The notes under the pieces were generated by a model. That model did no database searches. It was not told where the DNA came from and worked only from the letters and a program-made list of their open reading frames with translations. 64,000 bases of DNA from Pterobdella sp. o SKG-2022 (taxonomy: Eukaryota; Annelida; Clitellata; Hirudinida; Piscicolidae), in contig OZ038320.1 in NCBI GenBank assembly GCA_964035795.1, positions 26,605,705 to 26,669,704 on the forward strand, written 5' to 3'. Both the position numbers and the translations under genes were made by a program. Of the stretch, positions 26,294-37,734 are shown piece after piece (position 1 is the stretch's first letter; every line of letters starts with the position of its first letter).

Positions 26294-27556
26294 ATGTCTG
26301 TAAAAACTTTAATTGTAAAGCATTTGCCTGAAGCTTTCAACGAAATACTATGCAAGGATTTTTTCACATGTTTTGGAGCTTGTAGTGTTCGGTATATGGG
26401 GCAAAATGGTAGATTAAAAAGAAGTGCATTTGTTGATTTTCTAGACGATGTTAGTGCCCGAGCTGCTTTATTTAAGTTACACCAACTTTCTTTTATGAAC
26501 ACCACTTTGACAGCTGAGTTTTGTAAAAACTTCCACATTGAAAGCTCAGTTTCAAATCTTGAAAACATTGCTCTTGGTGAAGCGGAATTATCTGAAAATG
26601 AAAAAACACACAAAGAAACAATCAAACAAAAAGTAAATAAAGAAATAAACTTTATTACAAAAGATTTCAATTATTGCATAAATCCAGGTCTTTTATATTC
26701 ATACCCCTCACCAACCACTTCAACTCTTCTTAATATTACTCATGCTCTTGTTTCTTTTCCCTCTTTTTACCAACAAGTGATTCATCTCATGAACAAAATG
26801 AATCTTCCTCCTCCATTCAAAAACATCTACAATAGTGATCTTCAAATATCATCTGAAGAAAGTGAATATGACAGTAGTACTGAAGACATCATTATATTAA
26901 ATAATAAAACCAGAAAAAGAAAACAAAAAATTGATATCAGCGAAACAACCAAAAAAAGACTCAAATTGCAGTTATTGATAGAAGCACAATTACAAAAGGC
27001 TGTTGCAAAAAATGTTAAAAACCATGATACAGATCAAAAGCTTGATAAGGTTTTTGAGGTTGGAGAAGTTAAATCAAAGAAAATTGGTATCCAAATTAAC
27101 AAAAAAATTGAAAGCTCAATATGTCATGATGTAACTGAAGTTGTAAATAATGAATCTCTGTCAGACCAACATGAAGGTTTTGGAAAATTAAAACCTCCAA
27201 AAAAAGACACAGTAAATGATAAAATAGACCACCGAAAAGAGAATAAAGAATTGAATGAAAAACCTTGTAAAAATGTACCATTAGAGTCTAGTAGTTTGTA
27301 TGTCAAAAATCTTTCTAAGCATGTGACAGAAGAAGATTTGCATAACATTTTCAAGAGATTTGTTGACTTAAGTGACAAACACCAAGAAGAATCATACCAC
27401 ATAAGGTTGATGACTCAAGGTCGAATGAGAGGTCAAGCCTTTGTTACTCTTCCCACTGTTGAACTAGCCACTCAAGCTCTTCACTTCAGCAATAACTATC
27501 AACTTTTTAACAAACCAATGAATGTGTCTTATGCCAGATCTGCCAAGCTATCTTGA
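26294..27556 (+). CDS. RNPC3: RNPC3 / U11/U12 snRNP 65 kDa protein, intronless
   Basis: 420 aa in one uninterrupted exon. RNPC3 is a minor-spliceosome (U12-type) di-snRNP protein. Its N-terminal half is known to contact U11-59K, and its C-terminal RRM binds the U12 snRNA 3' stem-loop. RRM1 is at about residues 4-78 (RNP2 LIVKHLP, RNP1 RSAFVDFL). The family-specific central block FYQQVIHLMNKMNLPPPF is present, followed by a charged Lys-rich linker. RRM2 is at about 333-416, with LYVKNLSKHV, IRLMTQGRMRGQAFVTL and LFNKPMNVSYARSA, very close to the vertebrate protein. The human protein is about 517 aa; here the linker is shorter. AATAAA lies at about 27650. Having no introns is odd beside the multi-exon neighbours and suggests intron loss or a retrocopy. 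The frame is fully intact. Confidence 0.96.
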   Translation: MSVKTLIVKHLPEAFNEILCKDFFTCFGACSVRYMGQNGRLKRSAFVDFLDDVSARAALFKLHQLSFMNTTLTAEFCKNFHIESSVSNLENIALGEAELSENEKTHKETIKQKVNKEINFITKDFNYCINPGLLYSYPSPTTSTLLNITHALVSFPSFYQQVIHLMNKMNLPPPFKNIYNSDLQISSEESEYDSSTEDIIILNNKTRKRKQKIDISETTKKRLKLQLLIEAQLQKAVAKNVKNHDTDQKLDKVFEVGEVKSKKIGIQINKKIESSICHDVTEVVNNESLSDQHEGFGKLKPPKKDTVNDKIDHRKENKELNEKPCKNVPLESSSLYVKNLSKHVTEEDLHNIFKRFVDLSDKHQEESYHIRLMTQGRMRGQAFVTLPTVELATQALHFSNNYQLFNKPMNVSYARSAKLS

Positions 27557-29025
27557 TGGCAGATTTTACTTCATCATGTTTTATTATTGATTTATATTGT
27601 TATTTCATATTGAAAGATTTTCTTACAAAAAGCTTTGTGGAATTAGTTAAATAAATAATTTTTGTTGGTTTTCTCTTACCATGGTTTTAGGCTATACTAC
27701 GTCACAAACATTTATTTACGTTCTACCCACAACCTCAATTCCGCAATATTACATAAAGCTCTGAAAAAAATATATTTAAATATACTTTCAAGATTTTAAA
27801 AGCATTTCTGAATAACATATATTAATTAGTAAAAAAGTGAGTTTAAATTATAGAAGGTGCCTCACTCTAATTATGTAATTTAGATGTATTACGACCGTTT
27901 GATAAATGTGCTAAACACTTTTACTAATGAAAAAAGGAGTGTTGCGTTTCAAATAACACTTCCAGCATCTTTCAAAGATAAAAACTATACAGCAACTTCC
28001 TTGATCAAAGTAGACATAAATTCTAGATTTAATAAAAGGTTGCCTTTTATGCAGTTGACCCGTTACGCTTCGAATCGCACTCGACGGTGATCTGTGCAGT
28101 TTTATGGTGATTGTGGAAAAAACTTCGTATTTTGCGTTATTAATAACGCTAGGATGTGAAGATCGTTGATACCAATAAATTTTTGCCTCTGAATGTGGTG
28201 TACAGCATCTATGCGATAAATATGTTGAACAGTGGTAATCATTGTTGGGTTTTTATCGTTGAAATTTGAATATATTATTTTTATAAAAATATTGTTTACT
28301 TTTTTGCATTTGGTACCCATTATTAATCCAAAAGTTAGCTCCTAGTTTTAAGGGACAACTATAGTATATCACTTTCTGGAAACATATAAACCGCGATTAT
28401 AAGACACTCATTAATTTTAAAAATTTATTTTGTATTTCCATATTTTATAAAAAAACTAAAACAAAGCGCTTTTCTTTTGAAAACTTTAACTTCATTTACT
28501 AAAGTTTTGTGATTCTTCATTAGGTAATTTCTCCCCGCAGCAAAACTAATACACATCTCGACTAACTATCAAAAAATTATTGACGAATGATTAGAAATTA
28601 TTAAAAAAATTAAATTATTTTGATTAATGTTTGTAAATTTACAAAAAAACTAAACTAACTCACAAATATTCAAATGAATACACTTAGAGTTTATTCGAAG
28701 CTTTTCGTAGGATGAACTTAAATTATTATACTATACGCAATTTAATTCTCTACAGCCTTCCTCCTGTCTACTTTCCAATGACCTCCACATAACAGATACA
28801 AAAAATAAACTAAATTTTACAACAATAACAACTGAAAAAAAACAATATCAATCAAAAACAAAGCAGTGAACTCCTCGAGCTAAAACATTGGTCGGTTAAA
28901 ATAAGCCCAATAGATTCAACATTAGGTCTGCACACACGCCACCTTTTCGCACAATTAATAACAAATCAATCATCTAATTTTGCCACTTAGCTAAACAAAA
29001 AATAACTTTCATCGATTCTCATCAT
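27557..29025. other. Intergenic between RNPC3 and RASEF
   Basis: Contains the RNPC3 3' end, a copy of the dispersed CGAAGCTTTTCGTA motif (28696-28710), and two unconvincing short frames (27884-28090 plus, 28102-28320 minus). No exon with domain evidence. Confidence 0.4.
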
Positions 29026-29200
29026 GTCGGCCCGTATAGCTCAGCGGAAGAGCGTTACCTAAAATTACCGGGTTCGATCCCGTGTGGGCCGCCATTTAGC
29101 ACCTGTTCCACAGTGTGTTTTCGCTACATTAAACTTGTAGCAAGCGCTTTGATCTATAAGAAAAAGTGCTTTATAAATACTGCATTACATTACATGAACG
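29026..29200 (+). mobile_element. tRNA-derived SINE, family A
   Basis: The head GTCGGCCCGTATAGCTCAGC holds an A box. A B box GGTTCGATCCC lies near 29071, and GTGGGCC pairs with the 5' GGCCCGT as in an acceptor stem. The anticodon arm is collapsed. The tail (CAGTGTGTTTTCGCTACATT, CTTGTAGCAAGCGCTT, GTGCTTTATAAAT) matches the minus-strand copy at 4570-4743. It ends in a CATTACATTACAT simple repeat, as SINE tails do. Confidence 0.88.
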
Positions 29201-29446
29201 CCATACTCACCCTCATACCACATTTCATCGTTTATATTCTAAATATTCTCATTGGTCTTGGTCTCAAAAGCTTTTGGAACAAGCCAAAAAAAGCAGCAAA
29301 GCATTTAAAAAAAAATTTTTGTGAGTTTGTCGAGATGTGTGTTTTAGTTTTGCTGCGGTAAGAAAATCGCTAGTGAAGGGTGGTAAAAACTTGTGCAGAG
29401 GTACCGTCGTAAAATGCTGAAAACATTTGTTGAATGATAAAATTAA

Positions 29447-32400
29447 ATGGAAAAATATGAAAGAAACAATTTAACTTCTTTAGAAAAAAAAGCTAAACAT
29501 ATCTTCAATTTATGTGATCAAAAAGGAAATGGATTTATAACAAAAAATGATCTCTTAAAATTAAATGTAATACATAATGTATTTAATAATTCTTAATTAA
29601 ACTTAATAGCCTTTATTTTAAATATTTACTTAGTTTCAAATTCTTATTAATTTTAAAATAAAGCACCAATTATGTCAGAGAGATCTACCTTTTTCACAAG
29701 AGCAGTTGCTGAATGTATTTGAAAGTCTGGATACTGATTCTAGAGGGTTTGTGACATATGAAGAATTCGTTTCTGCTTTCAGTATGTTACTTTCGAGTTA
29801 AAACTCGAGTTTCGATCATTTTTATTCTTTAATTCAATTAAAAAATATTAAGGAATTGTGACGGTCAAGAACGTAAAAGCTTTGAAGTTAGAATATGAAG
29901 AGTATGGTGATATTGATGAGGATGAAGAGGATGATGATGATAAAAAGACTGAAGAAAACCAAAATACTTTTTTGCCATATACTGCAAATGACTTCAATAA
30001 ACTGTTTTCAAGTCTTTCACATTGCCCCATGTTGAAAGAGTAAGTTTTTAACTAAATTGTAAATCATCCAGTAGATGAATTTATATATAATTGCATAAAA
30101 ATGTACACAATTTTGGTAAACAAATTTTTATAAATTATTCAAGTATACAAATATTTCATAATGTTTTCTAATTATTAAATCACAGTTACTTTGATTTTAA
30201 CTTTTTCTAGTCTTGAAACAAAGCATTTATTTCAAAATGGCTTGAATGGCAAAGATAAAGGGGATTTATTGAGTTCTTTTGAGGTTTTGATGTCTGATAT
30301 TGTAGGAAAAGTTAATAAAATCCAGCATGAATACCATGGTCTCAGGGAAACACTTGAAAAGTTAGTTTCCTGCTTGAATCAAAAGAAAATTGAGTCATTT
30401 AATTAATGAAAATGAATTTTTTATGAAAAATAAAAGGTATGTGTTTGATATTGTTAAATAAACTACATCTAAGTGTTAATTTCGTATGCTTTTTTAGGAA
30501 TTGACAACTATTATGAATATAGTTGCATCATGATAACAAAGCTCTTTATTACTACATTCTGTTTATTATTTATGAATAAAATTTTATTTATACTTCCAGA
30601 TCATTCATCTCTTTTAAATAATTATCAAATCATCTACTTTTTGAAAATAACTTTAGCGATTTATAATTTGAAATAGACAGCGTCAATATTACAATGAAGA
30701 GATGTACCATATGTGCAGTGAAGTGGAGGCCAAGTCATTGGAACACTGCACTGAGAAAAAAGTGGGGAAAGCTATTGTTTACTGTTAGCTACTGGTTTAG
30801 CCAAATGTTCATTAATTAATACTAATATTACTACTACCAATAGTAATAACACTAATACTTAAAACAATGATAAGATGATGATGCATGGCATTGAATTTTA
30901 TTAATAAGTTATTATTTTGGAGATTTATAATGTTTAAACATGTGTAAAGGAAAGAGAAAAAGAGAGAAGGATGAACGAAAAGCTTATAGAGGAATTGAAA
31001 GAGAAAGATATACTTTTGCAGGAGTTGAAGCAAAAACAAATCGCTGTTAGGCTTTCATTTCCATTTTGTTTGGTATTTCTGCCTCATAGTGTTAACCTTA
31101 ATTTTTAAAAATAATTTTCACTAAAGAGCTTTCTAAATTCATTTTAACCTAATTGAACGTAGGCTTCTAAACAGTTTAAATGTTCCGTGAAACGGCGTAA
31201 AAACCATAAGGATTTATCAAAAAATATTTTCCCTTAGTTTTATTTCATTCTATATATTATATTATCATTATGATTAGCTGGAAGAACATCAAAGAGAAAT
31301 ATCAAGAAAAAGAGAAGAAGAAGTTAAAATAATAAGTAAGACAAGTGCGTCAACATCAACAAGTTGTGATCAAGTTGACTTCAAAAAAGATGAGTATTTC
31401 GACAGCATTGATTTAAATGATGCTGTTAAGGAAACTGGCAACAATGTTGAAAATAATGTTGAAGTATTCAATGATAAAGAAGATGGGTGAGATATAAATG
31501 AATGTATTATAACTTCATAAATAAATTTAATAATAAATCATTCATTAATATTTATTAAATAATTTTAAAATTTTTTTTTGAAAAATTCCGTGTTTTTATG
31601 AAGTAAAAAAGATAAATGTTGTTTTTATTATATCGTTTACTCGAGATTAATTATTAATGGATATATAATTCTAAGTATGTTTCCAACTAATCAAACAATA
31701 GATTCAAAATATTCATAAATTATTCACACAATGTTAGAAAATCTTGTTACAATTAATAGAATTCAAAAATATCCAGCTATTTCTATTTATATACAGTTCA
31801 AATATATATATCAACAACATAAAGCTCTTTACAGTTTTCAAATAATAACGTTGTTTCATATTAAATACACATAGATCGTTTTAATAGTTTCTATTGTTAC
31901 AGGCTCACACAGCCCACTGAAACTTATGAGTTGTCGGAGTGGATGGAGCTTGAGAGGCAGCACTTGCTACGATACGTGTCCCAGCTTGAGTGCGACATTT
32001 TTTGATTTCTATTAATTAACTTCTTGTTTGAATCTTTATAAAAATTTCAGTTTGTATAAAAAAATATTTTCTTTTTTTGTTGTAAGGTTTTTAAGTTACT
32101 TATATTCATTATTGTCATTGGATGACGTTAAACTTCATCCAACTTAACTATTATACTTACAAAGAGTTTTTCCTGTTATAAACTCGATGACATTAAGTTC
32201 AGTAGCAGATATCGTCAAACTGATTTTATGGTATCGTTGTCATTTGACTTGGCGGGTGATCCTGCTTAATAATAATGCAAATTATCCGAGCGTGGGAACG
32301 GCGGATAATTATATCCAATAAATCTTGTTAACTTTGATAGTTTTGGTGTGACACCTTAGCTGACAGCCTTGTAAAAATTGATCTCAAATAATATTGGTTA

Positions 32401-35400
32401 TGTCTCTGTCTAAACACCATGTCAACTTTTTTTTGAGTGGGAAAGCAGAATTGGTCTTTTGCTACCTATTTTATTTGCTGAGACATGTACAGCAGTTTAA
32501 GCTACATGAATGAATGAATGGAAATATACACACTAAATAATGAAAAAAATTGATATTATTTCGTTTCATTATAATAACATATAGCTTTAAACTGACAACT
32601 TTTAACCGATATAACTTAATTTCAGGAGAAAAAACAAAGAATTACTAGATGTGCAAGGTGAAATAGAAGATAAAATTGTATGTATTTAGTCAAAGTATTT
32701 GTAATATATTATCATTATGCCTAAGCCCGTCTTGAGAGGAAATATGACGTTGATATTAATGTTATTTTCCATACTCATGGATTTGTGCTTAATGATAAAA
32801 TGGTACTAAGATGCTAACGACTTTTAATTTTTCAGTTATCTCCTAAGAAAAATGCTCAGTTATATGTTGCCTCCTTCAACCCCACTTCTCAACTCGATTA
32901 TAATGTAAACTCTTCTATATTTAATTTGGGATGTTTTTATATTCATATATATTTTTGGGCCCGCATAGCTCAGTTGGTAGAGCATTAGACTAGTTATTAA
33001 AAGTAACCGGGTTCAATCTCGCGTGGGCCGACAATAATATACACAAGGAGTTGCGCCCTGTGAAACATCTGTTGAGCTAACGAAACCTCAATATGGGTCG
33101 ACTGAAAGTCGATCTATAAAAAAAAATTGTATTTATTGATTGAAAATACTAACAATTTTATAAGCCAATCTAATACTGATAATAGTAATGAAATCATTGT
33201 AGACGCATTTTTTCATCATAATCATCTTTTCGCACTCGTTTCCATGCTAGCATAAGATAAACGTATATTCTCGATGAATTCTCCTTACTGCCCAACACCA
33301 TAAAAATGGGACTTTGAAGGCGATAATTATGATGATGATAATGATAATAATGATGATGATGATTTGTTGTTGTTGTTGAGCGCCAACTTCCAAAGTTTCT
33401 TTTGGTACTCCTTGGAGCGAGTACTGAGAGAAACTTGTAGCTTCGAGTTGTTTGTGACTTTTGGTGAGCAGTGATAAAAATGATGGATGAATTCTCGAAA
33501 TGCTTTTTGGTGGGCAGCTGACGTGGCTTAGAACCTCTTCGACACTCCTGTTGGAGTGCACACCCGGCACCACGAGAAGATGGGTTCTTTCGCCGGGCTG
33601 ATGACGATGGTAATGATGATTATAACATCCAAACCTACAGACTAATCGTATATTAAAAACGACCAACGCAATGGCGAAGAAGATCAGAAGCAGGTCTTAC
33701 ATGTTCAGGGTTGTGTTTGTGGGTGATTCGGGGGTAGGCAAGTCCACGCTGATGCATCGGGTCTGTTGCGGAGAATTCCAAACCAACCTAGGCGCTACTG
33801 TTGGTCAGTTGGTTGTTTATCTAATACTTGAGTCAAAATCAAAAAAAATATAGTTTTTGAAGGAAAGTTTTGTTCAAGAGTGTAAAATGATGAGATAATG
33901 TAAGTTTTATGAGGTAGTAATATTGTCGTTTGTCTGTTAATTACCAATAAAAATAGTGATAATTATATAAAAATAAAAACCTGTCAAAACTGAAAACTAA
34001 TCAGTTTCAAAGTTTTAAAATTAAAATACAATTTATATTATATAATTCAATAATTATTTCTAAAAAAGTGATATAAATTACGGATGACTAATGGATAAGC
34101 TATACATTACCGATAACTAATGGATACGCACAGGAGTTGATTGTCAGCTGGCTAGCATGCAGGTTGGAGGGTGTGAGATGGTCCTGCAGATGTGGGACAC
34201 TGCTGGACAAGAAAGGTTGTTTGAGTGGGTTTCAGGGGGTTTCAAGTAGAATTTTTTATGTTTTATTGTTTTTGAAGTGGAATGGTTTCAATTGATTTTA
34301 GGAGGGTTTTAGTAGCATCTGTGGATGGCTTTATTCAAGTCCAATTGAATATTTGAAACAGTGTCAATCTTATATTGTTTCTAGCCTGTCATCTTATAAA
34401 TTTTTCGTATTTTTTTACTTCATTTTTTTTCATTTATACGAGTTTATTTACTTCTATCTACATCTAAATTTTGTGATCTACAATGAATGAATTATTAAAA
34501 ATAACAAGCTAACTATTCTATCTTATTTGGTCAGCACTGCGTTGCATTGGAATGAGTATGGCACCTCATTAAACACGGCAGGTTCAGGAGTTTTTGTCAA
34601 CAATACTTTCGCAAGGCGGATGCGGTGGTCGCGGCTTACAACATCTGCAAGCCTGCCTCGTTCATTAACTTGAGAGCTTGGCTACATCACATACAGGTCT
34701 TTTGCTTACAAGACATTTTTTTACTCATTGTTTGTCCTTAATATTGCGCAATAAAAGCGTTAGAATGAGGGTCAAAATATGCCTTGTTTCAATCCAGGTT
34801 GTTCTTTATTTAGTATTTGTGGGTTACACATTCATGAATTGATTTTATTGCAATTAATTTTAAACTTTATTCAACCCTATTTGATTCATATAGGAATATT
34901 ATTCTCAATGAATTTTTCTCATATCCCTATTTTAATGCCTCATTTACGTGAAACAGTCTTCTATAGACAAAGACACTTTTTTGATGGTGGTGGGCACAAA
35001 ACTCGACCTATTAGATTACGATGTCACTCCGTTTGTGCCTACAAATATGGCGCGTAAACTCGCCTCGGTACGTTATGAAAAAGCTTTTTTTTTGTTCAAT
35101 AAAACATTCAAATAGTTTCGGTTATAAAAAATAATTAATTAAATCAAATTTCGATCATTTATAATTTAAAAACCGAGTATATCTACCGCTGTTCACCTCA
35201 GTTTGAGTGGCGAACATGGTATAATCTATCATTGGTAATAATGATGCTAATTATTCAATCTGTATATATAAATTTAAAAATTATTCTGTATCGATTGTTT
35301 AATCAAGAATGGTGGTCAGTTTTTCATATTGATAAAGTGAAAAAAAAATTCACTTTAAGGAATTTGACGCATCCTTCTTTGAAACAAGTGCCTTAGACGG

Positions 35401-35739
35401 GAGCAATGTAGAAGAAGCTTTCATGTATCTGGCCCAGTGAGTTATAATGATCCAATACTGCTTGATTTATGATGATTTCTGTTGAGAGTATTCATATTGG
35501 TCGTTAAAGGAAAACGGTCTATAAAAATGATTTGATTGATTGATTGTTAATTATGAATAGAAATAGTTTTAAACTAATAAGTGTGAAACGGTGGCGGGAC
35601 TTGAAAAGATTTTGATGTGACCTTGAACAGAACATTAAAGGAGAAGCAAGAGAAGGCAATAGAAACATCAATAACCCAGCGTTCCAAGGGCATCAAGCTG
35701 CAGGATTCCAACAAAATATCTTTCAATTGTTGTCTTTAA
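29447..35739 (+). CDS. RASEF: RASEF/CRACR2A-family EF-hand, coiled-coil Rab GTPase
   Basis: 575 aa from exons 29447-29566, 29679-29781, 29853-30039, 30211-30360, 30677-30761, 30950-31045, 31278-31486, 32626-32677, 32836-32904, 33641-33803, 34134-34215, 34582-34696, 34957-35067, 35360-35436, 35631-35739. Phases agree throughout; the gtgggg donor at 30762 is weak. An in-frame TAA precedes the ATG. EF-hands: DQKGNGFITKND and DTDSRGFVTYEE. A run of Asp/Glu and a long Glu/Lys/Arg coiled coil follow. The C-terminal Rab domain has P-loop GDSGVGKS, switch WDTAGQER, RKADAVVAAYN, G4 as TKLD rather than NKxD, and G5 ETSAL. It ends NCCL, a likely geranylgeranylation site. The family couples calcium sensing to vesicle traffic. 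The order EF-hand, coiled coil, Rab is diagnostic of RASEF/CRACR2A/RAB44. Human RASEF is longer (about 740 aa), mostly in the linker. Confidence 0.93.
31903..32007 (+). CDS. Candidate alternative terminal exon of RASEF (Rab-less isoform)
   Basis: A clean acceptor (TTGTTACAG) at 31902 matches the phase of the exon ending at 31486. The frame reads LTQPTETYELSEWMELERQ, continues in heptad-like style, and stops at QLECDIF, before the GTPase domain. The only phase-compatible internal donor (gttgtc at 31936) is weak, so use as a final exon is more natural than as a cassette. CRACR2A is known to have both Rab-containing and short EF-hand/coiled-coil isoforms, which makes this plausible. The exon is optional: the main transcript joins 31486 to 32626 in frame. 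Confidence 0.4.
32957..33127 (+). mobile_element. tRNA-derived SINE, family B
   Basis: Lies in a RASEF intron. The tRNA-like head GGGCCCGCATAGCTCAGTTG has an A box. A mutated B box (GGTTCAATCTC) and acceptor-like GTGGGCCGAC follow. The tail (ACACAAGGAGTTGCGCC, ACATCTGTTGAGCTAACGAA, ATATGGGTCGACTGAAA) recurs at 50952-51119 but differs from the family A tail. It ends GATCTATAAA and an A run. Confidence 0.88.
33128..33640. other. RASEF intron with GATGAT simple repeat
   Basis: Less AT-rich intronic stretch before the Rab-domain exon. It includes a (GAT/TGA)n-like run near 33329-33365 and a TTGTTG run near 33364. A 139-codon open frame on the minus strand here includes poly-Ile from the repeat and has no recognisable domain. 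Confidence 0.5.
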
Positions 35740-36778
35740 AAAATCTCATTCCGTTTAGATTTTTGTTTTTCATGTTGGTAAGATCAGATTTGATAGATTT
35801 TTTGTTTATAGAAATTTTATGCGTTTTTTGAAACTATTTTTTTTATTCATCAAATTTTTAATATTATTTCAGATCAATTTTGATATATCTTATGAGTGAC
35901 ATAAGATTAAGGTGTATGCTTTGTAGTTGTTTAAAGCTAGTGGTCATTTTATAAAAGTGAAACAAGTTTATGCGATTTAGGATTATTGTTTTGTACATTC
36001 AAAATATCTCCAAGATGTATTTGAAATATACCAAAATATTTAAAGTTCTATTCTAGCATTTTTTACATCTTCATACTAACATACCAACATACGTTTTTCT
36101 TTTTTTACTTTAATAATTATAATTTATGAAAGTTGTTCAAAAAGTATACCTCAAAAATCAGTGCCTTATGATATTCAAATCAAACGAGTTTGATTTTTTC
36201 TGATTGATATTTTGTTGATTTTAAAGGTAGTAAAAAATCGGATTAATTCGCTTGAACATTTAATGGTTTTGAATAATTTTTAATTTATTTTTTGTTGTAT
36301 TTTGAATACTAATCACCATCGATTTATCGAAGCTCCATTGAAATTTTTTTACACGATTTCATCGTGTTGCCTTTCATTTTTTTTCGACTTGCAAAGATTT
36401 TTCGTAGTAAACGTTAATTTCATTCATAATTTTGATCAAATAAAAATTTTAAAAAATTGTTTTTATTTAACAACACATGATAAAAGCTAAAATTTCTTCA
36501 TTAAAATAAATAAAAAAATATCAGTTTATATTTGGGAATTTGAATCAGCAGTAGCTGAGTCAAAATAAGCACCACAAAAATAAGAAAAAATGTTCTTTAA
36601 TGATTACTCCAAAATTAATGGTTTCTTTAAATTCTCTCCGACTAATGAAAATACTTGTAAAATCTAGAATTTCCTCTGTAGAGCCATACTTATTGCTTGT
36701 AGGAGATAGAAAGTTGACCTAAGCTTTCCGGTTTTTGGACTATTTTCTCAATTTCTTTCACCTGTTTGGCTTCCACAG
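35740..36778. other. Intergenic, 3' of RASEF
   Basis: AT-rich with no supported exon. A short frame at 36302-36490 lacks any motif. Confidence 0.4.
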
Positions 36779-37732
36779 ACCGACAGCTCCAACGCATACT
36801 GGCACAGCATGATAAAACACTGTGATGTTTAACTAGTTCTGCTACTTTTTCATGTTTTTGCTACCCAGTGTTATCAAGAGCATTGGATTCATCAATAGTG
36901 TAAAAATCACAATCAGGAGAATTTATTTCATCATGGTAACTTTGACATTTTTTTGCGATAGAGATTTCATTTTTTTATTCTAGTTTTTTGACAGGCTGTC
37001 GTGTTGACTCAACAGTTTTGTACACTGATAGCCACGACTTTGATTGCTCAAAATAATTCGATGAGTTTTCGGTACCACGTGCTTTATAATGCGTGTTTTT
37101 TTTACCATTTTAATAAGATGGGTCACGTTTTAATGCACAAACCAAACTCCATCATAAGTTGCGGTACAATATATAAATTCTACTATTATTAAACTTTTGA
37201 ATAAAATGGCAATTATTTTTGTTAATTAGAGATATAAATACGCGTTTTCATTGGTTTCGAGAAAGCAAAATTAAATACTACGGGTACGGAAATAACAGGG
37301 TTGGATAAAACCCAAAATGGGATTTTAAGAGGAACTGGGCACTTGAGAGTTTGAGAAAAAAGTCAAAAACCAAGATAAAAAGGTTTGGGAACATTCTGAA
37401 AAGTCCTTAAAAAAAAATAGTGAAAAGTGCAAATAAGGAGATATATGACCACAATTTAAGAAATGCTGGAAGTGGTAAAAAAGATGCTAAGGTGAAGAAT
37501 GATGGAAAAAAACTAATTTACTGAGACAACTTCTAAAGAAAAAATTTGATAAAAAAAATATTCAAAAGATTTTTTTTACCTCGAGCACCCGAGTTCTGGT
37601 TGGGTGCTTCTCATGTTCTCATCAAGACCGTCCAGTTGTCCAGAAGCTCAGCCGATCTTACGGGGTTGGTCCACAGACTCTTGAGTCCCAGTGTGGTACT
37701 TATTTTGGAGCAGATGAAGAGGTGTCATGAAG
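36779..37732 (+). CDS. Orphan exon chain, unknown protein (possible gene remnant)
   Basis: Not recognised. Three candidate exons join without a frame break: 36779-36826 (TDSSNAYWHSMIKHCD), 36995-37071 (AVVLTQQFCTLIATTLIAQ and on), 37569-37732 (LPRAPEFWLGASHVLIKTVQ, then LTGLVHRLLSPSVVLILEQM). Phases run 0, 2, 1, and the last exon is noticeably GC-richer, like genuine exons here. The first two acceptors are good (ttccacag, ttgacag); the third (ttcaaaag) is poor. The content suggests a helical, HEAT/ARM-like protein, but that is only an impression. No start or stop exon was found, and the last donor directly abuts the degenerate LINE. It may therefore be a broken gene or one whose ends I missed. 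Confidence 0.35.
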
Positions 37733-37734
37733 GT

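Noticed and set aside
27884..28090. 68-codon plus-strand frame after RNPC3
   Set aside because: No motif, signal or splice partner that I could support; may be chance.
28102..28320. 72-codon minus-strand frame
   Set aside because: No recognisable domain and no neighbouring exon.
29026..29100. tRNA gene (A and B boxes present)
   Set aside because: Anticodon arm is collapsed and the element has a SINE tail shared with another copy; the same holds for 4570, 32957 and 50952.
33247..33666. 139-codon minus-strand frame
   Set aside because: Includes poly-Ile from a GAT/ATC simple repeat and lies antisense to a RASEF intron and Rab-exon edge.
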